Positions 1 through 6,139 of a stretch of DNA of 8,023 nucleotides are shown here, piece by piece. The stretch spans positions 1 through 8,023 of the forward strand of contig JAFVTB010000020.1 in the NCBI GenBank assembly GCA_017503445.1, written 5' to 3'. Both the position numbers and the translations under genes were made by a program. Under the pieces are notes generated by a model, which saw only the letters and a program-made list of their open reading frames with translations, had not been told where the DNA came from and did not search any database. Source of the stretch: Clostridia bacterium (lineage in GTDB: Bacteria; Bacillota; Clostridia; Christensenellales; UBA1242). Each line of letters opens with the position of its first letter. Position 1 is the first letter of the stretch.

Positions 1-2025
1 AGGGAAAAACAATTTTTCTGTGTCAATTTCAAATTGAGCATCATCTTCAATTTTTTGTTCAAACATTTGTCCAAGCGAAGGCATCAAGCAATCAAAATGC
101 GGGTTTGGATCCTGCAAAAATTTCAAATATAACTGCTGGGCGTTTTCACGCGTGCCAACGAAGCGTGCAAAAAAATTGGCTTTTTCAACATCTGTCATTT
201 TTTCAAGTGCCGCAAAATTTGTTTTTGAAAGAATTGTAAGGATATCCTTTTCCGCGCACTGGGCAAAAGTTTTCACAAAGCCGCTTGGCAAAAGTTTTTG
301 GCCCGAAAAATCCGTAAGCGAATAACTTATGTAAAGCCCAATTTCAAAATTCAAAATATTTGAAAACACATCAAATCTTGCACTTCGATTTTTTGCCAAA
401 ACCGTGCCCACCATGTCAAGCGAAAGTGCATCAAGATTACTGTCAGACAAAATCATTGTGTCGGCCGTCACAGCGGGTGCGGCGCCTTGATTGACGCCAA
501 GCACAAACAAAAATTTTGCAGGGGAAATTTGATGCGAAATGTCATCAACCCAAACCGCATCAACCTGCGCAGGCAAATTGGAAATGTTTGCATTTGAAAG
601 CGCCTGGCAAAACACATCAAAAAATTCTTCTTTGGAAAAATCAAAACCCAAAATATCTTCGGCAATCTGTTGAATTTTTGCAAGAGCATTTTTTTGTTGT
701 GAAATAAACTTTTGCGGAAGCGATAAAATTTTTTGATCAAGCGCAAAATGATTTATGATTTCTGCAACACAATTTGCATCTTCACTTAAACCCGCAAATT
801 TTTGCAAAACCGCGTCAATGGGTTTTTCAGCCAAAGTGCCGCGAAAACATTTTGTGGCATCATCACCAAAAAAGGTGAAATGCTGTTGCACCGCAATTTT
901 TTCATGGTTTGAAAGCCCGGAAAAATCAGAAAGCATAACATTTAAAAGCGCATCGCTTTTTTGATAAAACCGCCAAACCAGCACATTTTGCACAAAGCCC
1001 GCAAGTGGCGAATTCAAAAGTGAATTTGGTTGATTGATATAAAAGTTGAGCCCAAACGCAGAAAACTGATTTTCAATCACAGGTGCATAAGCCGAAAGAT
1101 TGGCACAAATCACGGCAATTTCCCCACCTTTTGCCTTGCCGCTTTGCAATAATGCTTTAATCATTCGCGCCGCATTTTGAACTTCTGTTTGCACATCATT
1201 TGCTTCAAAAATTTGCATAAAATCAAGGTTTGATTTTTCGTCATTCACAGAAAAAGCAATGTTTTTCACAATATGCTGATTTTCGCTTTGTGATGAGGCC
1301 GCCGGGAACAAAACGATGTCAAAATCTTTGCGCAAATTTTCCAAAAGGTTGTTATAAATATATCCATTGTTTTTGTTTTCACTTTTGCAAACGCCAACAA
1401 AAACTTTTGCACCATATTCCACAAATTTTTTCAAAATTTGTTTTTGCACCTTGGAAATTTCATAATATCCAACAAAGAATATGTTGTGATTTTGCAAATC
1501 CAATTTTTCCTGCGCCAAAAACTTTTGCGCAAGCGCAAAATCATCAAATTTTTCACCAAGTGCATCCAAATATTTTTGATATATCTTGGCAAGGTCAGCC
1601 ACCTTTTCCGCCAAAAGGATATCTTGTGGATGCTTGGCAACCAACATTTGTGGGGATATCCCATTTTCTTGAAAGCGTGAAATTTCATCACAAATGCCTT
1701 GCACAAGCCCCTTTGTGATTTTGCCACCCAACACCTTCAACTGGCCTTTCAAGGATTTAAGTGCGCCACGAACCAAAAGCATTTTTTGAAAATGTGAAAT
1801 TGTTTGTTTGCCAAGTTTTTTGCATAAAAACGCATTTAAATTTGTGATTTCAGTGCCAAAAAGCACATCACTTTCGCGCGCGGCAAACAAATGGCTTTCA
1901 ACCCCGCGCTTGGCAAGCGGCGAAACAACAACATTTTTTTGCAAAAAATCCGCTGGCATAAGCTTGCCGGCCGCACGCAAAACATCTTGAAGGGAATCGC
2001 CTTGAATAACGCAAATTTTTTCCAT
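1..2025 (-). CDS. addB: AddB/RexB-like subunit of helicase-nuclease, 3' end beyond window
   Basis: The frame is open from ATG 2025 to the left edge: 675 codons and no stop. AddB proteins are about 1,100-1,200 residues, so the C-terminal nuclease region lies outside the window. In this family AddAB (RexAB) unwinds and resects double-strand breaks in the cytoplasm for RecA repair. Family-like blocks are visible: IFFVGYYEISKVQKQIL near 182-198 (cf. the DGF..F block); EVQNAARMIKALL near 281-293 followed by GEIAVICANLSAYAPVIE near 301-318; NSPLAGFVQNVL near 338-349; and FLFVLGVNQGAAP near 505-517 followed by ILSD, the typical VLGVN.G..P...LSD block. The N-terminus has no Walker A (GxxGxGKT) motif, unlike B. 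subtilis AddB and as I recall for RexB. I chose the ATG because the family-like N-terminus starts there and a promoter ends just upstream; an in-frame GTG two codons earlier is possible. addA would be expected downstream, outside the window. The family call is fairly safe; AddB versus RexB is not resolved. Confidence 0.82.
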   Translation of the reverse strand, partial: MEKICVIQGDSLQDVLRAAGKLMPADFLQKNVVVSPLAKRGVESHLFAARESDVLFGTEITNLNAFLCKKLGKQTISHFQKMLLVRGALKSLKGQLKVLGGKITKGLVQGICDEISRFQENGISPQMLVAKHPQDILLAEKVADLAKIYQKYLDALGEKFDDFALAQKFLAQEKLDLQNHNIFFVGYYEISKVQKQILKKFVEYGAKVFVGVCKSENKNNGYIYNNLLENLRKDFDIVLFPAASSQSENQHIVKNIAFSVNDEKSNLDFMQIFEANDVQTEVQNAARMIKALLQSGKAKGGEIAVICANLSAYAPVIENQFSAFGLNFYINQPNSLLNSPLAGFVQNVLVWRFYQKSDALLNVMLSDFSGLSNHEKIAVQQHFTFFGDDATKCFRGTLAEKPIDAVLQKFAGLSEDANCVAEIINHFALDQKILSLPQKFISQQKNALAKIQQIAEDILGFDFSKEEFFDVFCQALSNANISNLPAQVDAVWVDDISHQISPAKFLFVLGVNQGAAPAVTADTMILSDSNLDALSLDMVGTVLAKNRSARFDVFSNILNFEIGLYISYSLTDFSGQKLLPSGFVKTFAQCAEKDILTILSKTNFAALEKMTDVEKANFFARFVGTRENAQQLYLKFLQDPNPHFDCLMPSLGQMFEQKIEDDAQFEIDTEKLFFP

Positions 2026-2040
2026 ACGCACATTATATCA
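2025..2040 (-). promoter_or_regulatory. Extended -10 promoter of the addB-like gene, predicted leaderless start
   Basis: The minus strand reads TGATATAAT, a perfect TATAAT (2037-2032) with the TGn extension (2040-2038). No good -35 hexamer lies 16-18 bases upstream, where the T-tract of the metG terminator sits; extended -10 promoters can work without one. With the usual spacing (last T of the hexamer as -7), +1 falls on 2025, the A of the ATG. The six bases between promoter and start (GTGCGT) contain no Shine-Dalgarno. The element is seen directly; promoter use and leaderless translation are inferred. Confidence 0.65.
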
Positions 2041-2079
2041 TAAAAACAAAAAAAGACCAGCCATTTTGACAAGGTCTTT
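2041..2079 (-). terminator. Intrinsic terminator of metG
   Basis: Starting ten bases past the metG stop codon, the minus strand has a 7-bp perfect stem (AAAGACC at 2079-2073 with GGTCTTT at 2058-2052), a 14-base loop, and a T-rich tail (TTTTTTTGTTTTT, overlapping the stem end and running to about 2042). The loop is larger than ideal, but the U-tract is strong. The tail merges into the addB promoter, so the unit ends and the next begins within about 20 bases. Confidence 0.72.
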
Positions 2080-2088
2080 CAAATTTGT

Positions 2089-3660
2089 TTAAAGTGAATA
2101 AAGATATTCAAGTTCTTTTTCAATATCCAAACGCGGATACAGCACAGGCACTTCACCAAGTGTGATGCCTGCTTTCAGTTGCCCAAATGTGGCAACATCT
2201 TCTGCTTTGGCATGGCGATCAAACCCGAATGCCTTAAGCACTTTGCCCGCACCATCAGGAATAAAACTTTCCGCCAAAACGGCGCCCGTTTTTATTGTTT
2301 CCAAAAGGTTATAAATCACGGTTTCAAGGCGGGTTTTGTCTTCCTTTGCCAAAACCCAAGGCATTGTTTCTTCAATATATTTATTGCCAAGTGAAAAGAT
2401 TGCAAAAATTTCTTGCAGTGCCTTTGAAACATCATATTTTTCCATATAACTGAAGGCCTTTTGCTTGCAACTTTCAATGTTTTGGATAAGGTTATGGTCA
2501 ACTTCCAAAAGCTCATGCTGATTTGGCACCACACTGCCAAAATATTTTTTGGTCATCGCCAAACTTCTGTTCACCAAATTTCCAAAATCGTTGCACAAAT
2601 CACTGTTCACGCGGCGCAAAAACCCTTCGGTTGAAAAAGTGCCATCTGTGCCAAAAATGGTTTCGCGATAAAGATAATAACGCACTGCATCAGATGAATA
2701 TTTTGGCGCCAAAACGCGTGGTTCGGTGATTTCACGCGCAGCGGCTTCTTTACTTTTTGAAAGTTTTTGTCCGCCCAAAAGAAGCCAGCCATGCCCAAAC
2801 ACTTGTTTTGGAAGTGGCAGGTCAAGCGCCATCAAAATTGACGGCCAAATAATGGCATGGAAACGCACAATTTCTTTGCCCACAAGATGAAGATCCGCCG
2901 GCCAAAATTTTTGGAAAAGCGAATCATCTTCGCCCAAATATCCCAGCGCAGAAATATAATTTGAAAGCGCATCAATCCAAACATAGATTGTGTGATTTGG
3001 GTCAAATTCCACAGGAATGCCCCATTTCACGCTTGTTCTTGAAACGCATAAATCTTGAAGCCCCGGCTTGATAAAATTGTTGACCATTTCATTTACACGG
3101 CTGGTTGGTTGCAAAAATTCTGGGTTTTCCTTATAAAGATTCAAAAGTTTATTGCCAAACGCGCTGAGTTTAAAGAAATATGCCTCTTCTTCTTGCCACA
3201 CAACATCACGCCCGCAGTCTGGGCATTTGCCATCCACAAGCTGGCTTTCTGTCCAAAAACTTTCGCAAGGCGTGCAATAATGCCCCGAATATTTGCTTTT
3301 ATAGATATAACCTTTTTCATAAAGTTTTGTGAACACCTTTTGTGCGGTAGCAACATGATCAGCATCCGTTGTGCGGATAAAGCGATCATATTCAACATTC
3401 AGCATTGCCAAAAGTTTTTTTGCATCAGCGATGATGTCATCAATATGTTCCTTTATGCCCATTCCGCGTTCTGCCGCCACCTTTTCAACTTTTGCACCGT
3501 GTTCATCAGAACCTGTTAAAAAAAACACTTCCTTGCCCTGCATTTTTTTAAAGCGTGCAATGGCATCACACATCACCGCGGGATAACAGTTTCCAAGCGT
3601 GAGATAGTTGCTTGGATAAAAAATTGGTGTTGTGATATAAAAAGTGTTTTTTTCGTTCAT
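2089..3660 (-). CDS. metG: Methionyl-tRNA synthetase
   Basis: This class I aminoacyl-tRNA synthetase, 523 residues, charges tRNA-Met in the cytoplasm. The Rossmann domain opens with YITTPIFYPSNYL. FLTGSDEHGAK (47-57), the zinc-knuckle cysteines C129/C132 and C146/C149, KPGLQDLCVSRTSVKWGIPV (198-217), YVWIDALSNY (226-235), WPADLHLVGKEIVRFHAI (253-270) and QVFGHGWLL (286-294) are all standard. Anticodon-binding features NKYIEE and PWVLAK are at 426-439. Two signatures diverge: the HIGH motif reads TLGN (21-24), and KLSKSK (299-304) is followed by EAAARE instead of the usual GN(V/I)(V/I)DP. The protein stops after the anticodon-binding domain, lacking the C-terminal Trbp111-like tRNA-binding domain that makes B. 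subtilis MetRS about 660 residues. The ATG is supported by the SD at 3671-3666 and the upstream promoter. The 5' leader is about 14 bases, so there is no room for a T-box or S-box. It is probably monocistronic. Confidence 0.97.
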   Translation of the reverse strand: MNEKNTFYITTPIFYPSNYLTLGNCYPAVMCDAIARFKKMQGKEVFFLTGSDEHGAKVEKVAAERGMGIKEHIDDIIADAKKLLAMLNVEYDRFIRTTDADHVATAQKVFTKLYEKGYIYKSKYSGHYCTPCESFWTESQLVDGKCPDCGRDVVWQEEEAYFFKLSAFGNKLLNLYKENPEFLQPTSRVNEMVNNFIKPGLQDLCVSRTSVKWGIPVEFDPNHTIYVWIDALSNYISALGYLGEDDSLFQKFWPADLHLVGKEIVRFHAIIWPSILMALDLPLPKQVFGHGWLLLGGQKLSKSKEAAAREITEPRVLAPKYSSDAVRYYLYRETIFGTDGTFSTEGFLRRVNSDLCNDFGNLVNRSLAMTKKYFGSVVPNQHELLEVDHNLIQNIESCKQKAFSYMEKYDVSKALQEIFAIFSLGNKYIEETMPWVLAKEDKTRLETVIYNLLETIKTGAVLAESFIPDGAGKVLKAFGFDRHAKAEDVATFGQLKAGITLGEVPVLYPRLDIEKELEYLYSL

Positions 3661-3666
3661 ATAAAT

Positions 3667-3700
3667 CCCCTTTTTTGATTATTTTAATCAAATTTTGGGG
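3667..3700 (-). other. Palindrome centred on the metG -10, flanked by CCCC/GGGG
   Basis: A perfect 8-bp inverted repeat, TTTGATTA-AAA-TAATCAAA (3692-3674), contains the whole metG -10 hexamer. Outside it, CCCC (3700-3697) faces GGGG (3670-3667), the latter being the metG Shine-Dalgarno core. As DNA it could be an operator. As RNA, in transcripts coming from sigG, it would fold into a hairpin covering the SD. Either role is inferred. It is not a normal terminator, because an A/G-rich rather than T-rich stretch follows. Confidence 0.5.
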
Positions 3701-3709
3701 CTTTGTCAA
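3681..3709 (-). promoter_or_regulatory. Sigma-A promoter and ribosome binding site of metG
   Basis: On the minus strand a perfect -35 TTGACA (3709-3704) is followed by a 17-base spacer and the -10 TAAAAT (3686-3681), a near-consensus housekeeping promoter. The start point is expected near 3674, giving a leader of about 14 bases that contains AGGGGA (3671-3666) five bases before the ATG. The -35 begins only 13 bases beyond the sigG stop codon. Confidence 0.85.
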
Positions 3710-3721
3710 GGTTTCGGGCAT

Positions 3722-4495
3722 TTATGAAATGTTTTTTCTTATGATTTCAAGGGCATTTTTTTCAAGACGAGAAACTTGGGCCTGGGAAATACCCACTTCA
3801 TCGCTGACTTCCATTTGGGTTTTACCAACATAGTAGCGAAGTGTCAAAATCTCTTTTTCCCGTGGATTAAGCTTTGTTATTGCCTCTTGAATTGCGATGT
3901 TTTCAAGGGTGGCTTCGCCGCTGCGCTGGTCATCGGCAATTTGGTCCATAACGCGCACGGTTTCGCTGCCATCGTTATAAACAGGTTCATTCAAACTGAC
4001 AATATCACTTATTGCATCAAGGGCAAAAGCAACCTTGCTGGTGGGCAATTCAAGTTTTTGGGCAATTTCATCAACAGATGGCTCGCGATGCTGGGTTTTT
4101 GCCACAAGTTCCTTTATTTGAAGCGCCTTATAGGCAATATCACGCAAACTTCTTGAAACGCGAATTGAATTGTTGTCACGAAGATAGCGCCTGATTTCCC
4201 CAATCACCATTGGAACAGCATATGTTGAAAACTTAAGCCCGAGTGTGATATTGAAATTATCAATTGCCTTCATAAGCCCCACGCAACCAACTTGAAACAT
4301 ATCATCGGCTTTGTCACTGTGCATAACAAAGCGTTGAACGATGCTTAGGACAAGCCGCAGGTTTGCCACCACAAATTCTTCACGCGCAAGTTCATCACCT
4401 TGTTTCACCCTTATCATAAGTGCCTCCAAATCTTTGGCTTTGATTTTTGGCAGTTTGTTTGTGTCAACGCCGCTTATCACCACACGATTGGCCAT
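3722..4495 (-). CDS. sigG: Sporulation sigma factor G (late forespore)
   Basis: This 257-residue sigma-70 family protein matches B. subtilis sigma-G along its length (about 260 residues). The N-terminal ISGVDTNKLP (7-16) is a sigma-G signature that separates it from sigma-F and sigma-B. Region 2 contains NLRLVLSIVQRF (45-56), DDMFQVGCVGLMKAIDNF (64-81) and KFSTYAVPMVIGEIRRYLRDNN (88-109). Region 3 follows with IRVSRSLRDIAYKAL (111-125), and the region 4 helix-turn-helix is KTQMEVSDEVGISQAQVSRLEK (225-246). In the family it directs RNA polymerase to late forespore genes after engulfment. The SD is AAGGGGGG (4506-4499), close to the ATG. The position equivalent to Asn45 of B. subtilis sigma-G, linked to CsfB/Gin sensitivity, is Val43 here. 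It lies behind spoIVA, whereas clostridial sigG commonly follows spoIIGA-sigE. No clear terminator follows the gene. Confidence 0.95.
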   Translation of the reverse strand: MANRVVISGVDTNKLPKIKAKDLEALMIRVKQGDELAREEFVVANLRLVLSIVQRFVMHSDKADDMFQVGCVGLMKAIDNFNITLGLKFSTYAVPMVIGEIRRYLRDNNSIRVSRSLRDIAYKALQIKELVAKTQHREPSVDEIAQKLELPTSKVAFALDAISDIVSLNEPVYNDGSETVRVMDQIADDQRSGEATLENIAIQEAITKLNPREKEILTLRYYVGKTQMEVSDEVGISQAQVSRLEKNALEIIRKNIS

Positions 4496-4516
4496 ATTCC
4501 CCCCTTATTATAAGGT

Positions 4517-4545
4517 TAGGATTGCCAATCGTTTTTTTATTATTC
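4517..4545 (-). promoter_or_regulatory. Candidate sigma-F-type promoter of sigG
   Basis: On the minus strand GAATA (4545-4541) is followed after 14 bases by GGCAATCCTA (4526-4517). These resemble the sigma-F pattern GYATA and GGnnAnAnTR, with one mismatch in each half. It sits between the spoIVA terminator and the sigG start, leaving a leader of about 15 bases that includes the SD. sigma-F is the expected activator of sigG from B. subtilis. The match is weak, and the AT-rich background makes chance matches likely. Confidence 0.33.
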
Positions 4546-4566
4546 AAAAAGTTTTATAGGCGATAA

Positions 4567-4594
4567 TACAAAAGCCAGCGGAGTTCCCGCTGGC
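4567..4594 (-). terminator. Intrinsic terminator of spoIVA
   Basis: Eleven bases after the spoIVA stop, the minus strand has a perfect 8-bp GC-rich stem, GCCAGCGG (4594-4587) with CCGCTGGC (4581-4574), and a 5-base loop. It is followed by TTTTGTATTAT. The stem is strong but the U-tract is short, so some read-through into sigG is possible. Confidence 0.78.
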
Positions 4595-4605
4595 ATTTGC
4601 GCCAC

Positions 4606-6084
4606 TTATAACAATATGCAAATCACCCCGCCCTTTCCTTCGTTCACAATGCGCGTAAGGGTTTTGCGCATCTTCATTTGCGCTTCTGGCGGCATCATCA
4701 CAATTTTTGATCGTATGCCATCAGACACCATCGAATATAAACTTTTGCCAAACATATTTGTTTGCCACATACCTTCGGGATTATTCTCAAACTCGCTGGA
4801 TAAAAACTTCACCATTTCTTGGCTTTGCGCCTCTGTGCCAACAATTGGGTTGATTTCTGTTTCAACGTCAACTTTCATGATATGCAAACTTGGCGCACTG
4901 GCCTTCAATTTAACACCATAATGCTTTCCTTGGCGTACAATTTCAGGATCATTAAGCGAAAGCTGTTCAGGCGATGGATTGACAACGCCATATCCCGTTT
5001 GTTCAACTTGCATAAGGGCTTCTTCAAGACGCTCATATTCCCGCTTTGCGTGGGCAAGGTTTTTAATGAAACTTACAAGCGCAAAATCATCGGCAATCAC
5101 TTCACCACATTGTGTTGAAAGAACCTTATAGAAAAGATGGCTTTTGGGTTGAAGTTTTATTTCGGCATTGCCTTCACCCAAACTGATTTTATCCACACCC
5201 ACGGCATCAAAATCTGGGTGATTGGCAAAAAGCTGGGCTTTTGTATCCACTTGGCCAATCTTTGAAAGGTCAGCCGCAAACCTTTTCACTTCTGCAATAA
5301 TGCTTTCGATAATATCGTTTTCATAAGGAAGCGCCTGCAAATATTCTGGCATTGAAATTTTGATTGATTTAAGTGGAAATTCATGCAAAAGATTTTCAAA
5401 AATTTCTTCCACATCCGGCTCTTCAAGTTTTGAAACATCCATTGCAAGCGTTGAGACGCCAAACTTGCGTGAAAGCCCCTTGGCAATATTTTGCGCTGCC
5501 TCACCGCGTGGATTTGCACTGTTCACCACAACAACAAATGGTTTGCCCGTGTTTTGCATATCCGCAATCACGCGGTGTTCAGTTTCAACAAATGCAGACC
5601 TTGGAATATCATTGATTGTGCCATCTGTTGTGATGACAATGCCAACTGTGCTGTGATCTTCCATAATCTTTTTTGTGCCAATTTCTGCGGCATCTTCAAA
5701 CGGGATTTCATTTTCCGTCCACGGCGTTTTCACAAGGCGCGGCTTATCGTTTTCCGTGTGCCCAAGGGCGCCAGAAATAAGATAGCCCACGCTGTCGATC
5801 ATACGCACTTTCATATCAACATTGCCGCCAACGGTGATTTTCACTGCTTTATCCGGCACAAATTTTGGTTGGGTTGTCATAATCGTAAGCCCTTCCGCGC
5901 TTTGCGGAAGTTCAAGGTTTGTGCGATCGCGCTGATGTTTGTTTTTGATATTCGGCATCACAAGTTTTTGCATGAAATTTGTGATAAAAGTTGATTTGCC
6001 GCAGCGCACAGGCCCAACCACGCCGATATATATATCGCCGCCGGTGCGCTCCTTAATGTCTTGATAAATTGAAAAGTTTTCCAT
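4606..6084 (-). CDS. spoIVA: Spore coat morphogenetic ATPase SpoIVA
   Basis: At 492 residues this equals the length of B. subtilis SpoIVA and aligns end to end without visible gaps at the motifs. In the family it is made in the mother cell, is anchored by SpoVM on the forespore outer membrane, and polymerises irreversibly with ATP hydrolysis to form the coat basement layer. It is also needed for cortex formation. Visible features are DIKERTGGDIYIGVVG (9-24); Walker A GPVRCGKST (24-32), with Cys28 where B. subtilis has Thr; IMTTQPKF with Thr70/Thr71, matching the sensor threonines; a Walker B-like RMIDSVGY (94-101); and EHSTVGIVITTDGT-like residues (142-156). The C-terminal region has NLAHAKREYERLEEAL (342-357), QTGYGV (362-367), LKASAPSLHIMKVDVETE (393-410) and an end NEGKGGVICILL like the SpoVM-interacting end in B. 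subtilis. The ATG has a strong GGAGG SD (6093-6089) four bases upstream. It has a sigma-E-like promoter and its own terminator, so it is probably monocistronic. Confidence 0.97.
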   Translation of the reverse strand: MENFSIYQDIKERTGGDIYIGVVGPVRCGKSTFITNFMQKLVMPNIKNKHQRDRTNLELPQSAEGLTIMTTQPKFVPDKAVKITVGGNVDMKVRMIDSVGYLISGALGHTENDKPRLVKTPWTENEIPFEDAAEIGTKKIMEDHSTVGIVITTDGTINDIPRSAFVETEHRVIADMQNTGKPFVVVVNSANPRGEAAQNIAKGLSRKFGVSTLAMDVSKLEEPDVEEIFENLLHEFPLKSIKISMPEYLQALPYENDIIESIIAEVKRFAADLSKIGQVDTKAQLFANHPDFDAVGVDKISLGEGNAEIKLQPKSHLFYKVLSTQCGEVIADDFALVSFIKNLAHAKREYERLEEALMQVEQTGYGVVNPSPEQLSLNDPEIVRQGKHYGVKLKASAPSLHIMKVDVETEINPIVGTEAQSQEMVKFLSSEFENNPEGMWQTNMFGKSLYSMVSDGIRSKIVMMPPEAQMKMRKTLTRIVNEGKGGVICILL

Positions 6085-6105
6085 TTCACCTCCGCTGGAT
6101 ATTCA

Positions 6106-6134
6106 ATTTTATGATGTTGATTTTAAAGTTATGA
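6106..6134 (-). promoter_or_regulatory. Sigma-E-type promoter of spoIVA
   Basis: The minus strand carries TCATAAC (6134-6128), 14 bases, then CATAAAAT (6113-6106). This matches the sigma-E -10 consensus CATACAAT in 7 of 8 positions, has a recognisable -35 (TCATATT-like) and the expected spacing. Transcription would start near 6099, leaving about 15 bases of leader that contain the SD. sigma-E control of spoIVA is established in B. subtilis, which supports the assignment. Confidence 0.7.
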
Positions 6135-6139
6135 CAATT

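Noticed and set aside
1230..1718. 162-codon plus-strand open frame
   Set aside because: It lies antisense to well-matched AddB-like coding sequence; the product is Phe/His/Cys-rich without family features, and it has no SD or promoter.
3055..3519. 154-codon plus-strand open frame
   Set aside because: It is antisense to conserved MetRS motifs including the zinc knuckle; the composition is that of a reverse-strand shadow.
3661..3721. T-box or S-box riboswitch before metG
   Set aside because: The promoter is only about 14 bases from the ATG, and the gap to sigG is 61 bases, too short for either element.
4507..4512. Perfect TATAAT just upstream of sigG
   Set aside because: It has no TGn extension and no -35 at 16-18 bases, and its start point would fall inside the SD. 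It is better explained by the small palindrome there.
5491..5994. 167-codon plus-strand open frame
   Set aside because: It is antisense to the SpoIVA ATPase region and rich in His, Cys and Phe as expected for a mirror frame of biased codons.
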